From the NCBI GenBank assembly GCA_002779055.1, contig PEXM01000015.1:1-6623 (forward strand): a stretch of DNA of 6,623 bases, read 5' to 3'. Each line of letters begins with the position of its first letter. Positions within the stretch are counted from its first letter, which is position 1. Shown here one piece after another: positions 1 to 5,763 of this stretch. The notes below the pieces were generated by a model. The model was given only the letters and a program-made list of their open reading frames with translations. It made no database searches and was not told the origin of the DNA. Origin of the DNA: Elusimicrobia bacterium CG08_land_8_20_14_0_20_44_26. Its GTDB lineage: Bacteria; CG03. The position numbers were made by a program, and so were the translations under genes.

Positions 1-2
1 AT

Positions 3-2447
3 GTTCTGATTAGATATAACTTGCTTTGCGGCAGGAATGTGATGTGGGTTCCCGGCACCGACCACGGCGGCATCGCCACACAAACCGTCGTAGAGAAAAA
101 TCTTTTATCCGGCGGCATAAAGAAGTGCGATTTAGGAAGGGATGAATTTCTGAAACGCATGGAAGAGTGGAGAATGAACTATGGCGGGACGATCCTGGAA
201 CAACTTAAAGAGCTCGGCTGCGCCTGCGATTGGAAGAATACTCACTTTACAATGGACGAGGTCTGCTCCCGCGCGGTGAAAGAAGCATTTGTCCGTCTTT
301 ACGAAGAGGGAAAAATTTACAGGGGATACCGCATGATAAATTTTTGCGTACGGTGCGAGACGTCGTTGTCGGATGTTGAGGTGGAATATAGAGAAGAACG
401 CGGTTTTTTGTGGTACATTAAATATCCCATTGAAGGAGGGGGCGGTTTTGTGACGGTCGCCACAACCCGCCCCGAAACGATGCTCGGAGATACGGCGGTG
501 GCAGTCAATCCCTCGGACGGCAGGTTCAGTCATTTAAAAGGAAAAGAACTTATTCTTCCCATCGTCGGAAGACGGATTCCTGTTGTTTTTGACGAAATTG
601 TCCAGCCGGAATTCGGCACGGGCGCCGTCAAAGTGACTCCAGCGCATGATTTCAATGATTTTGAAATCGGACAAAGACACGGTCTTAAATCGGTGAAAGT
701 CATAGACGAGAAGGGCAGAATGACGGCTGAAGCGGGGGATGAATTCAGGGGTCTCACGCGGGATGAAGCGCGCAGAAAAATTTTGGAGAAACTTTCTGAA
801 AAACGTCTGCTTGTAAAGAGGGAGGAACTGACTCATTCCGTTTCAACGTGCTACAGGTGCGGCGAGCCGATAGAACCGATGCTTTCTTTGCAGTGGTTTT
901 TGAAAATGGAGGAACTTGCGAAAAGCGCAATCAAAGCGACGCAAGCCGGCGCAATTAAATTTTATCCCGAAAGGTGGAGAGAATCTTTCTTAAATTTTCT
1001 CAATAATATTCGCGACTGGTGTTTGTCAAGGCAAATATGGTGGGGTCATCGGCTTCCGGTTTACTATTGTAAAAAATGTGCGCAAAATTCGGACTCTGCG
1101 GGCGGAATAATTGTTTCAAGGGAGCATCCCGAAAAATGTCCCGTCTGCCAAAGTGCGGAAATCGAGCAGGATAAAGACGTGCTGGATACATGGTTTTCTT
1201 CGGCTCTGTGGCCGTTTGAGGTCTTCGGCTGGCCGGAAAATACGAAAGAACTTAAATATTTTTATCCGACTTCGGTGCTTGTGACGGGGCATGAGATACT
1301 GCATTTGTGGGTGGCGCGCATGGTTATGATGGGGCTCAAATTCGCGGGGGATATACCGTTTCACAGCGTTTATATCCACGGGATTGTCAGGGACAAGCAC
1401 GGTAAAAAAATGTCCAAATCCCTCGGAAATACCGTTGACCCGCTTGAAGTGACGGGTAAATACGGAGTGGATAGTTTGAGGTTTTCTATTGTAAGGTCTG
1501 CGGTTGCCGGTCACGACCTTCTGATTTCGGAAGATGATTTTATTTCCTCAAGGAATTTTATGAACAAAATCTGGAATGCGGCGAATGTTGTAATAAACCG
1601 TGCTGATGCGGGCGATATTGATATTAAAGACGCTGATGACCTATCAGATAAGTGGATTCTAACGGAATTTTCTGATTTGCTCAAAGAAATAAGAACGTGT
1701 TTTGAAATGTATGATGCCGCAAAATATTCGCGTCTTGTATATGATTTTTTCTGGAATAAATTCTGCGGGTGGCATCTTGAAATACTAAAACTCAAAGAAA
1801 ATTCTTTTAGCAAGCGTCTTTCATATTATCTTTACAAAGCGCTCCTTCTCGCGTTGCATCCCGTGATTCCTTTTTTGACCGAAGAGATTTACGGATGCGT
1901 GCGGTCGGCTGATGACCCTGAAAGCATACTTCTTTGCCGATGGCCGGATATTCAATATGAATCAAGGCCTGCGTGCGATGAGATGACGGAGGTATTCGCT
2001 CTTATTCAGGGAATAAGAAATATCCGTTCCACTTTCCATGTGCCCAGCAAGACGAAAGTTTCATCCTACGTTTCAACTGATGAAAAGACAAAAGAGTCGG
2101 TTGAGAAAACCGAGTTTTTTATAAAACCTCTGGCGTCGGTGGATAAAATAATATTCACGGAAGAACGCCCTCCGCAGTCATCTAATTTCGCCACGCCGCG
2201 ATTAAGATGTTCCGTTCCTCTCGGCGGCGTTATTGATATAAAAGCAGAAGTGCAAAAACTCGCAAAGGAAGCGGAGCAAATAGATTCTCACATTGCAAAA
2301 CTTGAAAAACTTCTTTCAAACGGCAATTTTGTCGGGAATGCCGGCGAAGAAGTTATCCAACAAAAGAAAGCACTGCTTGCTGATTTTTCACAAAAGAAAA
2401 AAAACATTTTATTTTTTTTAGAGTCGCTCCCGCGGCGGCAGAAATGA
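3..2447 (+). CDS. valS: Valyl-tRNA synthetase, 5'-partial
   Basis: Class Ia aminoacyl-tRNA synthetase that charges tRNA-Val with valine in the cytoplasm. The frame is open to the window edge (reading VLIRYNLLCGRNVMW before PGTDHGGIATQ), so the N-terminus, including the HIGH motif, is missing and the TTG at 21 is not the start. Visible in order: PGTDHGGIATQ near 51-83; the CP1 editing domain with TTRPETMLGD (462-491) and GTGAVKVTPAHDFNDFEIG (615-671), which deacylates mischarged tRNA; WCLSRQIWWGHRLPVYYC, followed by two CxxC pairs (CKKC and CPVC) as in the zinc-bearing ValRS type; DVLDTWFSSALWPF; the ATP-binding KMSKS loop (1407-1421); the anticodon-binding helical domain (YDFFWNKFCGWHLEILK); and a charged C-terminal coiled coil from about 2230, the tRNA-contacting arm typical of ValRS. 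The stop overlaps the next start as ATGA, so the genes are probably co-transcribed and translationally coupled. All family landmarks are intact; the identification is very secure. Confidence 0.97.
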   Translation, partial: VLIRYNLLCGRNVMWVPGTDHGGIATQTVVEKNLLSGGIKKCDLGRDEFLKRMEEWRMNYGGTILEQLKELGCACDWKNTHFTMDEVCSRAVKEAFVRLYEEGKIYRGYRMINFCVRCETSLSDVEVEYREERGFLWYIKYPIEGGGGFVTVATTRPETMLGDTAVAVNPSDGRFSHLKGKELILPIVGRRIPVVFDEIVQPEFGTGAVKVTPAHDFNDFEIGQRHGLKSVKVIDEKGRMTAEAGDEFRGLTRDEARRKILEKLSEKRLLVKREELTHSVSTCYRCGEPIEPMLSLQWFLKMEELAKSAIKATQAGAIKFYPERWRESFLNFLNNIRDWCLSRQIWWGHRLPVYYCKKCAQNSDSAGGIIVSREHPEKCPVCQSAEIEQDKDVLDTWFSSALWPFEVFGWPENTKELKYFYPTSVLVTGHEILHLWVARMVMMGLKFAGDIPFHSVYIHGIVRDKHGKKMSKSLGNTVDPLEVTGKYGVDSLRFSIVRSAVAGHDLLISEDDFISSRNFMNKIWNAANVVINRADAGDIDIKDADDLSDKWILTEFSDLLKEIRTCFEMYDAAKYSRLVYDFFWNKFCGWHLEILKLKENSFSKRLSYYLYKALLLALHPVIPFLTEEIYGCVRSADDPESILLCRWPDIQYESRPACDEMTEVFALIQGIRNIRSTFHVPSKTKVSSYVSTDEKTKESVEKTEFFIKPLASVDKIIFTEERPPQSSNFATPRLRCSVPLGGVIDIKAEVQKLAKEAEQIDSHIAKLEKLLSNGNFVGNAGEEVIQQKKALLADFSQKKKNILFFLESLPRRQK

Positions 2448-3922
2448 AAATTGTCCCTTTTTTGGCGCCGATGGTTTTGTGGCTGGTTACCGCATCATTC
2501 GCTTCGCAGTCCCTATCGGTTATAAAGAGGGACGCTTCGCAGGAAGTGTGGAACAGGGAATCCTTCAGGTTTGTATGGAATTATGAAAAACCCGCAGGCG
2601 AGGGAAATATTTACAGGCACAAAATATTGCGCGAGAACATTATTTCTTTTGTGAACGAACTTGCCGGCTTGCTTCCGACGGGAAAGGCGCCCAGAATTGA
2701 AATTGAAGCGGGCAGGGCTCTTTCTTTTTCCATAGACAAGGTAAGAGGAGAAATGAAACTCGGCATTGATTACGGATTTGACTTAAATGCGGCCGTAGAG
2801 AGGGTTCGCCTCGCAATGGGCGTTGCAAAAAAAGAAAGCGAAGAAAAGGACTATTTCGGTTATCCGCTTAAATACCGCGCAGGATACATTCTTTCATTTC
2901 GCAGAAACGGAAAATTTTATCTCGCTTATGAAAGCGGCGGCAAAAGTTCTCTGCTCATTGAGGAAAACAATTATTTTGATTCTTTAAAGTTGTTCGGCAG
3001 TTCTTTGATATCGTACAGAATGCCGGATTCACTGTGGTTTTTAGATATAAGAAGGAAAAGGAATTTCCGTTATTTTCCTCCCCCCGGGAAAAATGTGAGC
3101 GATTACGGAGAAGGCATTTTTCTGAACGCTTTTGACAGCGACGGTAAAAATGTCGTCGTTGTCGTTTTAGAAAAAGACGTCTCGCACATATTACTGGGCC
3201 CGGTCAAGGGAATTCCCGAATATTTTTTTGTAAAACTTCCGTACAGAATAAACGATGTATTTCTTGAAGGAGATAAAATATTCTTCATTGCTCACGCCGA
3301 CGCCGACAAAGGGAAGACGATTGTCGCAGCGGCTTCTATAAAGGATAAGAATATATTTCAGCTTCATTCATTTCCGGGCAAAGTGCTGCCCCTGTGCAAG
3401 TATAAAGGCGGGCTTATTCTTTTTTTGCCGGATTCGCGAAAGATGGAATATATAGACGAGGAACGTCTCGTGCACCTCCCCGTGAAGTTGAAAGTTAAAA
3501 AAATTTCCGACGAGGATGGAACCAAGTATCTTATAGCGGCGAAAGAAGATAAACTTGCTGTTGACATAAAAGAGACGCTCCTCTTAAAACCTTCAAGGAA
3601 TATTCTTTTCCTTGAAGATGTAAACGAGCTTAATTTTGTGTACAAAAATGCCGCCTCAAAGGATTATTATTCTTTCTGCCCAATTTCCTCAAATGAATAC
3701 ATCCTTCTTGAGATTAAAGGGCACACGAGGCAGTTCGTAAGTTACGGGATAGAAGGTTTGTTATTGGGGAAAAAGCTTCTTTTACAAAAGCAAAACGTCG
3801 GAAGAAAAATATCAATCGCCGTGTCACTTTTTTTTATAGCGGCGCTTGTCATTTTACAGGTCAACAGACCGTCCTGCGGACAGGGAGTGAAAAATGCAGA
3901 GAAAAAACAGAAAACCGTTTGA
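2444..3922 (+). CDS. Unrecognised exported, C-terminally membrane-anchored protein
   Basis: I do not recognise this 492-residue protein. Residues 1-20 look like a signal peptide (MKIVPFLAPMVLWLVTASFA) with a plausible cleavage after SFA. Residues 456-473 (ISIAVSLFFIAALVILQV) form one membrane span preceded by RK and followed by a 19-residue lysine-rich tail. The predicted topology is therefore a large outside domain with the tail in the cytoplasm. The N-terminal third mixes charge and helix (GIDYGFDLNAAVERVRLAMGV). Residues from about 145 to 440 are rich in short beta-like stretches ending in aromatic or basic residues (FRRNGKFYLAYESG, DSLWFLDIRRKRNFRYF, GDKIFFIAHADADKG, KGGLILFLPDSRKMEYID), which could be a beta-propeller-like fold; this is inference only. 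There is no strong Shine-Dalgarno sequence, and the ATGA overlap with valS suggests coupled translation. The 3' end overlaps rph by 29 bases. Its place between two tRNA-related genes need not reflect function, since the protein is exported. Confidence 0.85.
   Translation: MKIVPFLAPMVLWLVTASFASQSLSVIKRDASQEVWNRESFRFVWNYEKPAGEGNIYRHKILRENIISFVNELAGLLPTGKAPRIEIEAGRALSFSIDKVRGEMKLGIDYGFDLNAAVERVRLAMGVAKKESEEKDYFGYPLKYRAGYILSFRRNGKFYLAYESGGKSSLLIEENNYFDSLKLFGSSLISYRMPDSLWFLDIRRKRNFRYFPPPGKNVSDYGEGIFLNAFDSDGKNVVVVVLEKDVSHILLGPVKGIPEYFFVKLPYRINDVFLEGDKIFFIAHADADKGKTIVAAASIKDKNIFQLHSFPGKVLPLCKYKGGLILFLPDSRKMEYIDEERLVHLPVKLKVKKISDEDGTKYLIAAKEDKLAVDIKETLLLKPSRNILFLEDVNELNFVYKNAASKDYYSFCPISSNEYILLEIKGHTRQFVSYGIEGLLLGKKLLLQKQNVGRKISIAVSLFFIAALVILQVNRPSCGQGVKNAEKKQKTV
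3883..3887 (+). promoter_or_regulatory. Ribosome binding site of rph, inside the upstream gene
   Basis: GGGAG, within AGGGAGTGA, lies 6 bases before the ATG at 3894. It sits inside the 3' end of the upstream gene. It supports the ATG at 3894 as the rph start, and so supports the 29-base gene overlap. Confidence 0.75.
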
Positions 3923-4610
3923 ATTAAGGCCCGTCGTCATCCAGCCGGATTTTCAGGGCGTCCCTTCCGGAATTACGCTCGCGACGTTCGGCGAGACCAA
4001 GGTGCTTGCGAGTGTCAGCATGGAAGAAAAAGTTCCGCCTCATCTCAAGGGAACCGGCACGGGCTGGCTCACGGCGGAGTATTCAATACTGCCTTATGCC
4101 ACACAGCCCAGAAATAGAAGAGAAAGGGTGAAGTTGTCGGGAAGAACGCAGGAAATACAGCGTTTTGTGGGAAGGAGCCTCAGATGCGTCATTGACCTCG
4201 CCTCAATCGGCGAGAAAACGGTGCTCGTGGACTGCGATGTTATGCAGGCGGATGGCGGAACCCGCACGGCTTCCGTAACGGGCGCGTATGTCGCCCTGCA
4301 TCTATTTTTCAAACGTATGCAGAGAGAAAGAAAAATATTCGGTTTTCCTTTAACGGGCGCTGTTGCGGCGGTAAGCTGCGGAGTTGTGGAGGGAGAGATA
4401 CTTCTGGACCTTGATTACAACGAGGATTTTATGGCATCGTGCGACATGAACGTCGTTGGAAACGGCGAATCGTTTGCGGAAATACAATCAAGCGGCGAAG
4501 AAAAGCTTTTTGAAAAAGAAAAATTTATAAAAATGCTTGATGTCGCCGGCGCGGGAATTAAGGAACTCATTGAAATACAGAATAAAGCAATAAATAAAGC
4601 GCTAAAGTAA
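3894..4610 (+). CDS. rph: Ribonuclease PH
   Basis: Phosphate-dependent 3'-to-5' exoribonuclease that trims tRNA precursors (and other RNAs), releasing nucleoside diphosphates; in characterised members it is a hexameric cytoplasmic ring. At 238 residues it has the normal family length. Visible: ELRPVVI near the N-terminus; LKGTGTGWLTAEYSILP (51-67); GRTQEIQRFVGRSLR (83-97), which carries the phosphate-binding arginine; DCDVMQADGGTRTASVTGA (113-131); and LDLDYNEDFMASCDMNVV (171-188), whose D178 and D184 align in motif and number with the metal-binding aspartates described for RNase PH. The ATG is supported by a good Shine-Dalgarno sequence. It is the last gene of the valS operon; the frequent family neighbour rdgB is not found downstream. 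Instead, a mobile element begins 12 bases after the stop codon. Confidence 0.97.
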   Translation: MQRKNRKPFELRPVVIQPDFQGVPSGITLATFGETKVLASVSMEEKVPPHLKGTGTGWLTAEYSILPYATQPRNRRERVKLSGRTQEIQRFVGRSLRCVIDLASIGEKTVLVDCDVMQADGGTRTASVTGAYVALHLFFKRMQRERKIFGFPLTGAVAAVSCGVVEGEILLDLDYNEDFMASCDMNVVGNGESFAEIQSSGEEKLFEKEKFIKMLDVAGAGIKELIEIQNKAINKALK

Positions 4611-4613
4611 AAA

Positions 4614-4621
4614 GATTCTTG
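4614..4621 (+). repeat. Left target-site duplication of the MITE
   Basis: GATTCTTG occurs here and again at 4796-4803, exactly abutting both ends of a 174-bp element with terminal inverted repeats. The bases beyond both copies differ, so the duplication is exactly 8 bp. Confidence 0.85.
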
Positions 4622-4622
4622 G

Positions 4623-4639
4623 TAATAGTTCAGCTATTA
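4623..4639 (+). repeat. Small hairpin at the left end of the MITE
   Basis: TAATAG and CTATTA form a perfect 6-bp stem around the loop TTCAG. It uses the same bases as the left terminal repeat, so in RNA or single-stranded DNA it would compete with the long-range pairing to 4783-4795. No T-tract follows, so it does not look like an intrinsic terminator for rph. Confidence 0.5.
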
Positions 4640-4664
4640 GAAGATACTTTCATGCGCTATCGTC

Positions 4665-4689
4665 GGTAGTCGCAGGCTTCAGCCTGCGT
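4665..4689 (+). repeat. GTAG-hairpin (REP-like) unit, copy 1
   Basis: This 25-base unit starts GGTAGT and continues with CGCAGGCTTCAGCCTGCG, a perfect 8-bp stem (4671-4678 with 4681-4688) and a 2-base turn, then T. It is identical base for base to the unit at 4721-4745. GTAG just 5' of a GC-rich hairpin is the layout of REP sequences recognised by REP-associated tyrosine transposases (RAYTs). TCGTC (4660-4664) and GACGA (4696-4700) form a further inverted repeat around this copy. Confidence 0.75.
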
Positions 4690-4720
4690 TTGATTGACGA
4701 GAAATGGTAAAAGTGTTTTT

Positions 4721-4745
4721 GGTAGTCGCAGGCTTCAGCCTGCGT
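4721..4745 (+). repeat. GTAG-hairpin (REP-like) unit, copy 2
   Basis: Identical 25-base unit in the same orientation, starting 56 bases after copy 1. The stem is 4727-4734 with 4737-4744. Its outer arms can also pair: GGTA (4721-4724) with TACC (4745-4748), leaving GT unpaired. A different inverted repeat surrounds it, AAATGGTA (4702-4709) with TACCATTT (4745-4752), so the flanks of the two copies differ while the units are identical. Confidence 0.75.
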
Positions 4746-4795
4746 ACCATTTTATGACGAAGTATCAATATTGTTTCTCGTGGCTGAACTAATAC

Positions 4796-4803
4796 GATTC
4801 TTG
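4796..4803 (+). repeat. Right target-site duplication of the MITE
   Basis: GATTCTTG, the second copy of the 8-bp sequence at 4614-4621, directly follows the right terminal inverted repeat. Confidence 0.85.
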
Positions 4804-4809
4804 CGTTGA

Positions 4810-4838
4810 AAGTTCTACGCAGATTGCGTTAGAAACTT
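4810..4838 (+). repeat. Bulged hairpin in the rph-mazE spacer
   Basis: AAGTTCTACGCA (4810-4821) pairs with TGCGTTAGAAACTT (4825-4838) around a GAT loop, giving 12 base pairs with two single-base bulges. No T-tract follows. If the MITE is removed in the mind, this hairpin lies about 25 bases after the rph stop codon, so it may be a remnant of the original operon end. The rest of the spacer up to 4971 is AT-rich; apart from a weak TATAAT at 4926-4931 without a good -35 partner, I see nothing else in it. Confidence 0.4.
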
Positions 4839-4971
4839 GAGACCAAGTTGGTAGAAAATGGAAACAGATACAATAGATAGTGAAAAGCGAAGAGCATAGC
4901 ATTACTCCATTAAATTAAAAAATATTATAATCTTTCATCGGGTTTGCAAAAAACATTTGAGAAATTGTTCC

Positions 4972-5000
4972 TTGACAAAGTTTTATACTATTTATACCAT
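4972..5000 (+). promoter_or_regulatory. Promoter of the toxin-antitoxin operon
   Basis: A perfect consensus -35 box TTGACA (4972-4977) is followed after 17 bases by TACCAT (4995-5000), which matches TATAAT at four positions; TATACC at 4993-4998 with 15-base spacing is an alternative -10. The antitoxin start lies 21 bases downstream, leaving room for a short leader with the ribosome binding site. Confidence 0.7.
4982..4999 (+). promoter_or_regulatory. Tandem 9-mer, probable antitoxin operator
   Basis: TTTATACTA (4982-4990) and TTTATACCA (4991-4999) are head-to-tail copies differing at one base, placed over the spacer and -10 box. Ribbon-helix-helix antitoxins commonly repress their own promoter by cooperative binding to short repeated sites. 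Assigning these repeats as that operator is inference from position and repetition. Confidence 0.5.
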
Positions 5001-5005
5001 TGCCC

Positions 5006-5016
5006 AAGGGAGGTGG
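5006..5016 (+). promoter_or_regulatory. Strong ribosome binding site of the antitoxin
   Basis: AAGGGAGGTGG ends 5 bases before the ATG at 5022, with core GGAGG (5009-5013) at 8 bases. It decides the start: the frame is also open back to a TTG at 4944, but that start would lie upstream of the promoter and has no such site. Confidence 0.85.
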
Positions 5017-5021
5017 TAAAA

Positions 5022-5288
5022 ATGTCGCAAGTTATTAAAACCGGAATTTCGCTTCAGGAATCTGTTTTTAGAAAGATAGATACTCTTGCTCACCAGACGC
5101 ATATTCCGCGTAGTAAATTATTTGAGGAAGCAGCAGTTGAATTTCTCAAAAAAAAAGAAGGCCCGAATCTACTTAAAAAACTTAATGAAGTGTATGCTAA
5201 AGAACCTACTGAAGACGACAAAAAATGGCTTGAATTTGCTACGGTTCATCAACGTAAATTAATGAACCGTAAAGAAAATAAATGGTAA
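5022..5288 (+). CDS. Ribbon-helix-helix antitoxin of a MazEF-type module
   Basis: The 88-residue protein starts MSQVIKTGISLQESVFRKID. The short N-terminal strand (VIKTGISL) followed by two helices (ESVFRKIDTLAHQTH and SKLFEEAAVEFLKKK) is the ribbon-helix-helix DNA-binding pattern of CopG/MetJ-like antitoxins. The highly charged C-terminal half (about residues 45-88: LLKKLNEVYAKEPTEDDKKW and on) would be the flexible tail that wraps and neutralises the toxin. The next gene begins inside its last codons (7-base overlap), the usual antitoxin-first order. The strong ribosome binding site would favour antitoxin excess. It is expected to repress its own promoter, where a tandem 9-mer lies. It is functionally equivalent to MazE/PemI, but a ribbon-helix-helix antitoxin is not homologous to E. 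coli MazE, so I leave the symbol empty. Confidence 0.85.
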   Translation: MSQVIKTGISLQESVFRKIDTLAHQTHIPRSKLFEEAAVEFLKKKEGPNLLKKLNEVYAKEPTEDDKKWLEFATVHQRKLMNRKENKW

Positions 5289-5653
5289 TCTATCAAGGAG
5301 ATATATTCTGGGTTAATCTGCCTATGCCGTCGGGCTCTGCTCCTGGATATAGACATCCTCATGTCATTATTCAAAATAACATTTTTAACTTCAGCCGCAT
5401 TAGTACCGTTGTTGCTTGTGCCTTAACATCCAACCTTAAATTAGCAAAGGCTCCTGGAAATGTTCTACTGAATAAAAAAGAATCAAATCTACCGAAACGC
5501 AGCGTTGTTAATGTTTCACAAATTGTTACCGTAGATAAATTAAATTTAAGCGAAAAAATTGGGCATTTATCAAATAAGCGTTTACGGCAGGTTCTTGACG
5601 GTATCAATCTTCTAATGGAACCTCATGAAGCGGATACCCAATCACAAAGTTAA
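5282..5653 (+). CDS. mazF: MazF/PemK-family endoribonuclease toxin
   Basis: A 123-residue toxin of the MazF/PemK/Kid fold, a sequence-specific RNase that cuts mRNA or other RNA when its antitoxin is lost. Family landmarks are in order: YQGDIFWVNLP (4-14), the opening strand; GYRHPHVIIQNNIFN (22-36), equivalent to the usual GRRPVLVIQND block; VVACALTSNL (43-52); and PKRSVVNVSQIVTVDKLNL, ending in a helix (KRLRQVLDGINLLM). R24 and T49 fall where the catalytic Arg and Thr of characterised MazF proteins (R25 and T48 in Bacillus subtilis) are expected, so it may be active. The substitution of H25 and H27 in the RRP block is slightly unusual. Its start overlaps the antitoxin end by 7 bases, implying coupled translation with no strong ribosome binding site of its own. 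The target RNA sequence cannot be read from the protein. Confidence 0.93.
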   Translation: MVIYQGDIFWVNLPMPSGSAPGYRHPHVIIQNNIFNFSRISTVVACALTSNLKLAKAPGNVLLNKKESNLPKRSVVNVSQIVTVDKLNLSEKIGHLSNKRLRQVLDGINLLMEPHEADTQSQS

Positions 5654-5667
5654 TCTTGTAGTATCTA

Positions 5668-5719
5668 ATAATCTTGATTATGTAAACTTTACCCTACTTT
5701 AACGGCTCTTCGGTAGGGT
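5668..5719 (+). other. Two inverted repeats after the toxin gene
   Basis: ATAATCTTGATTAT (5668-5681) is a 6-bp palindromic stem with a 2-base turn. ACCCTAC (5691-5697) and GTAGGGT (5713-5719) form a 7-bp stem with a 15-base loop. Either could end or protect the toxin-antitoxin mRNA, but no run of T follows the second stem, so a standard intrinsic terminator is not supported. TAATCTTG also occurs twice (5651-5658 and 5669-5676). Confidence 0.4.
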
Positions 5720-5763
5720 TACAATGCAGCACTGGATATTTTTCGTCCCGGAGTAGCTTGATG

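Larger units (their letters stand above)
4622..4795. mobile_element. MITE-like non-coding element, 174 bp
   Basis: The ends are GTAATAGTTCAGC (4622-4634) and, read from the other strand, GTATTAGTTCAGC (4783-4795), matching at 12 of 13 positions. A perfect 8-bp direct repeat, GATTCTTG, flanks them. The inverted repeat resumes further in, after gaps of 8 and 16 bases, as GATACTT (4643-4649) and AAGTATC (4760-4766). No coding region is visible, so it would have to be moved by a transposase encoded elsewhere. A GTAA end and an 8-bp duplication are features described for IS66-family elements, which makes that family a candidate mobiliser, although the right end reads GTAT. The interior holds two identical GTAG-hairpin units. 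It sits 11 bases after the rph stop codon and may be transcribed as the 3' tail of that operon. Confidence 0.8.

Noticed and set aside
21..23. TTG at 21 as the valS start
   Set aside because: The frame is open upstream with family-like residues (LIRYN), and the HIGH region must lie before the window.
1116..1514. 132-residue - strand open frame inside valS
   Set aside because: It is a shadow of valS coding; the + strand carries clear synthetase motifs throughout and the - strand product has no recognisable features.
3364..3645. 93-residue - strand open frame inside the unknown membrane protein gene
   Set aside because: Serine/arginine-rich antisense shadow without a start signal.
4665..4745. 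CRISPR array
   Set aside because: Only two repeats of 25 bases with a 31-base gap, strongly palindromic and lying inside a MITE; no cas genes and no third repeat.
4926..4931. Second promoter for the toxin-antitoxin operon (TATAAT)
   Set aside because: No acceptable -35 at 16-18 bases, and the TTGACA promoter closer to the gene is much better.
4944..5021. Longer antitoxin start at TTG 4944
   Set aside because: It would begin upstream of the promoter and lacks a ribosome site; the ATG at 5022 has a near-perfect one.
5691..5719. Intrinsic terminator of the toxin-antitoxin operon
   Set aside because: A 7-bp stem is present, but the loop is 15 bases and no T-tract follows on the + strand.
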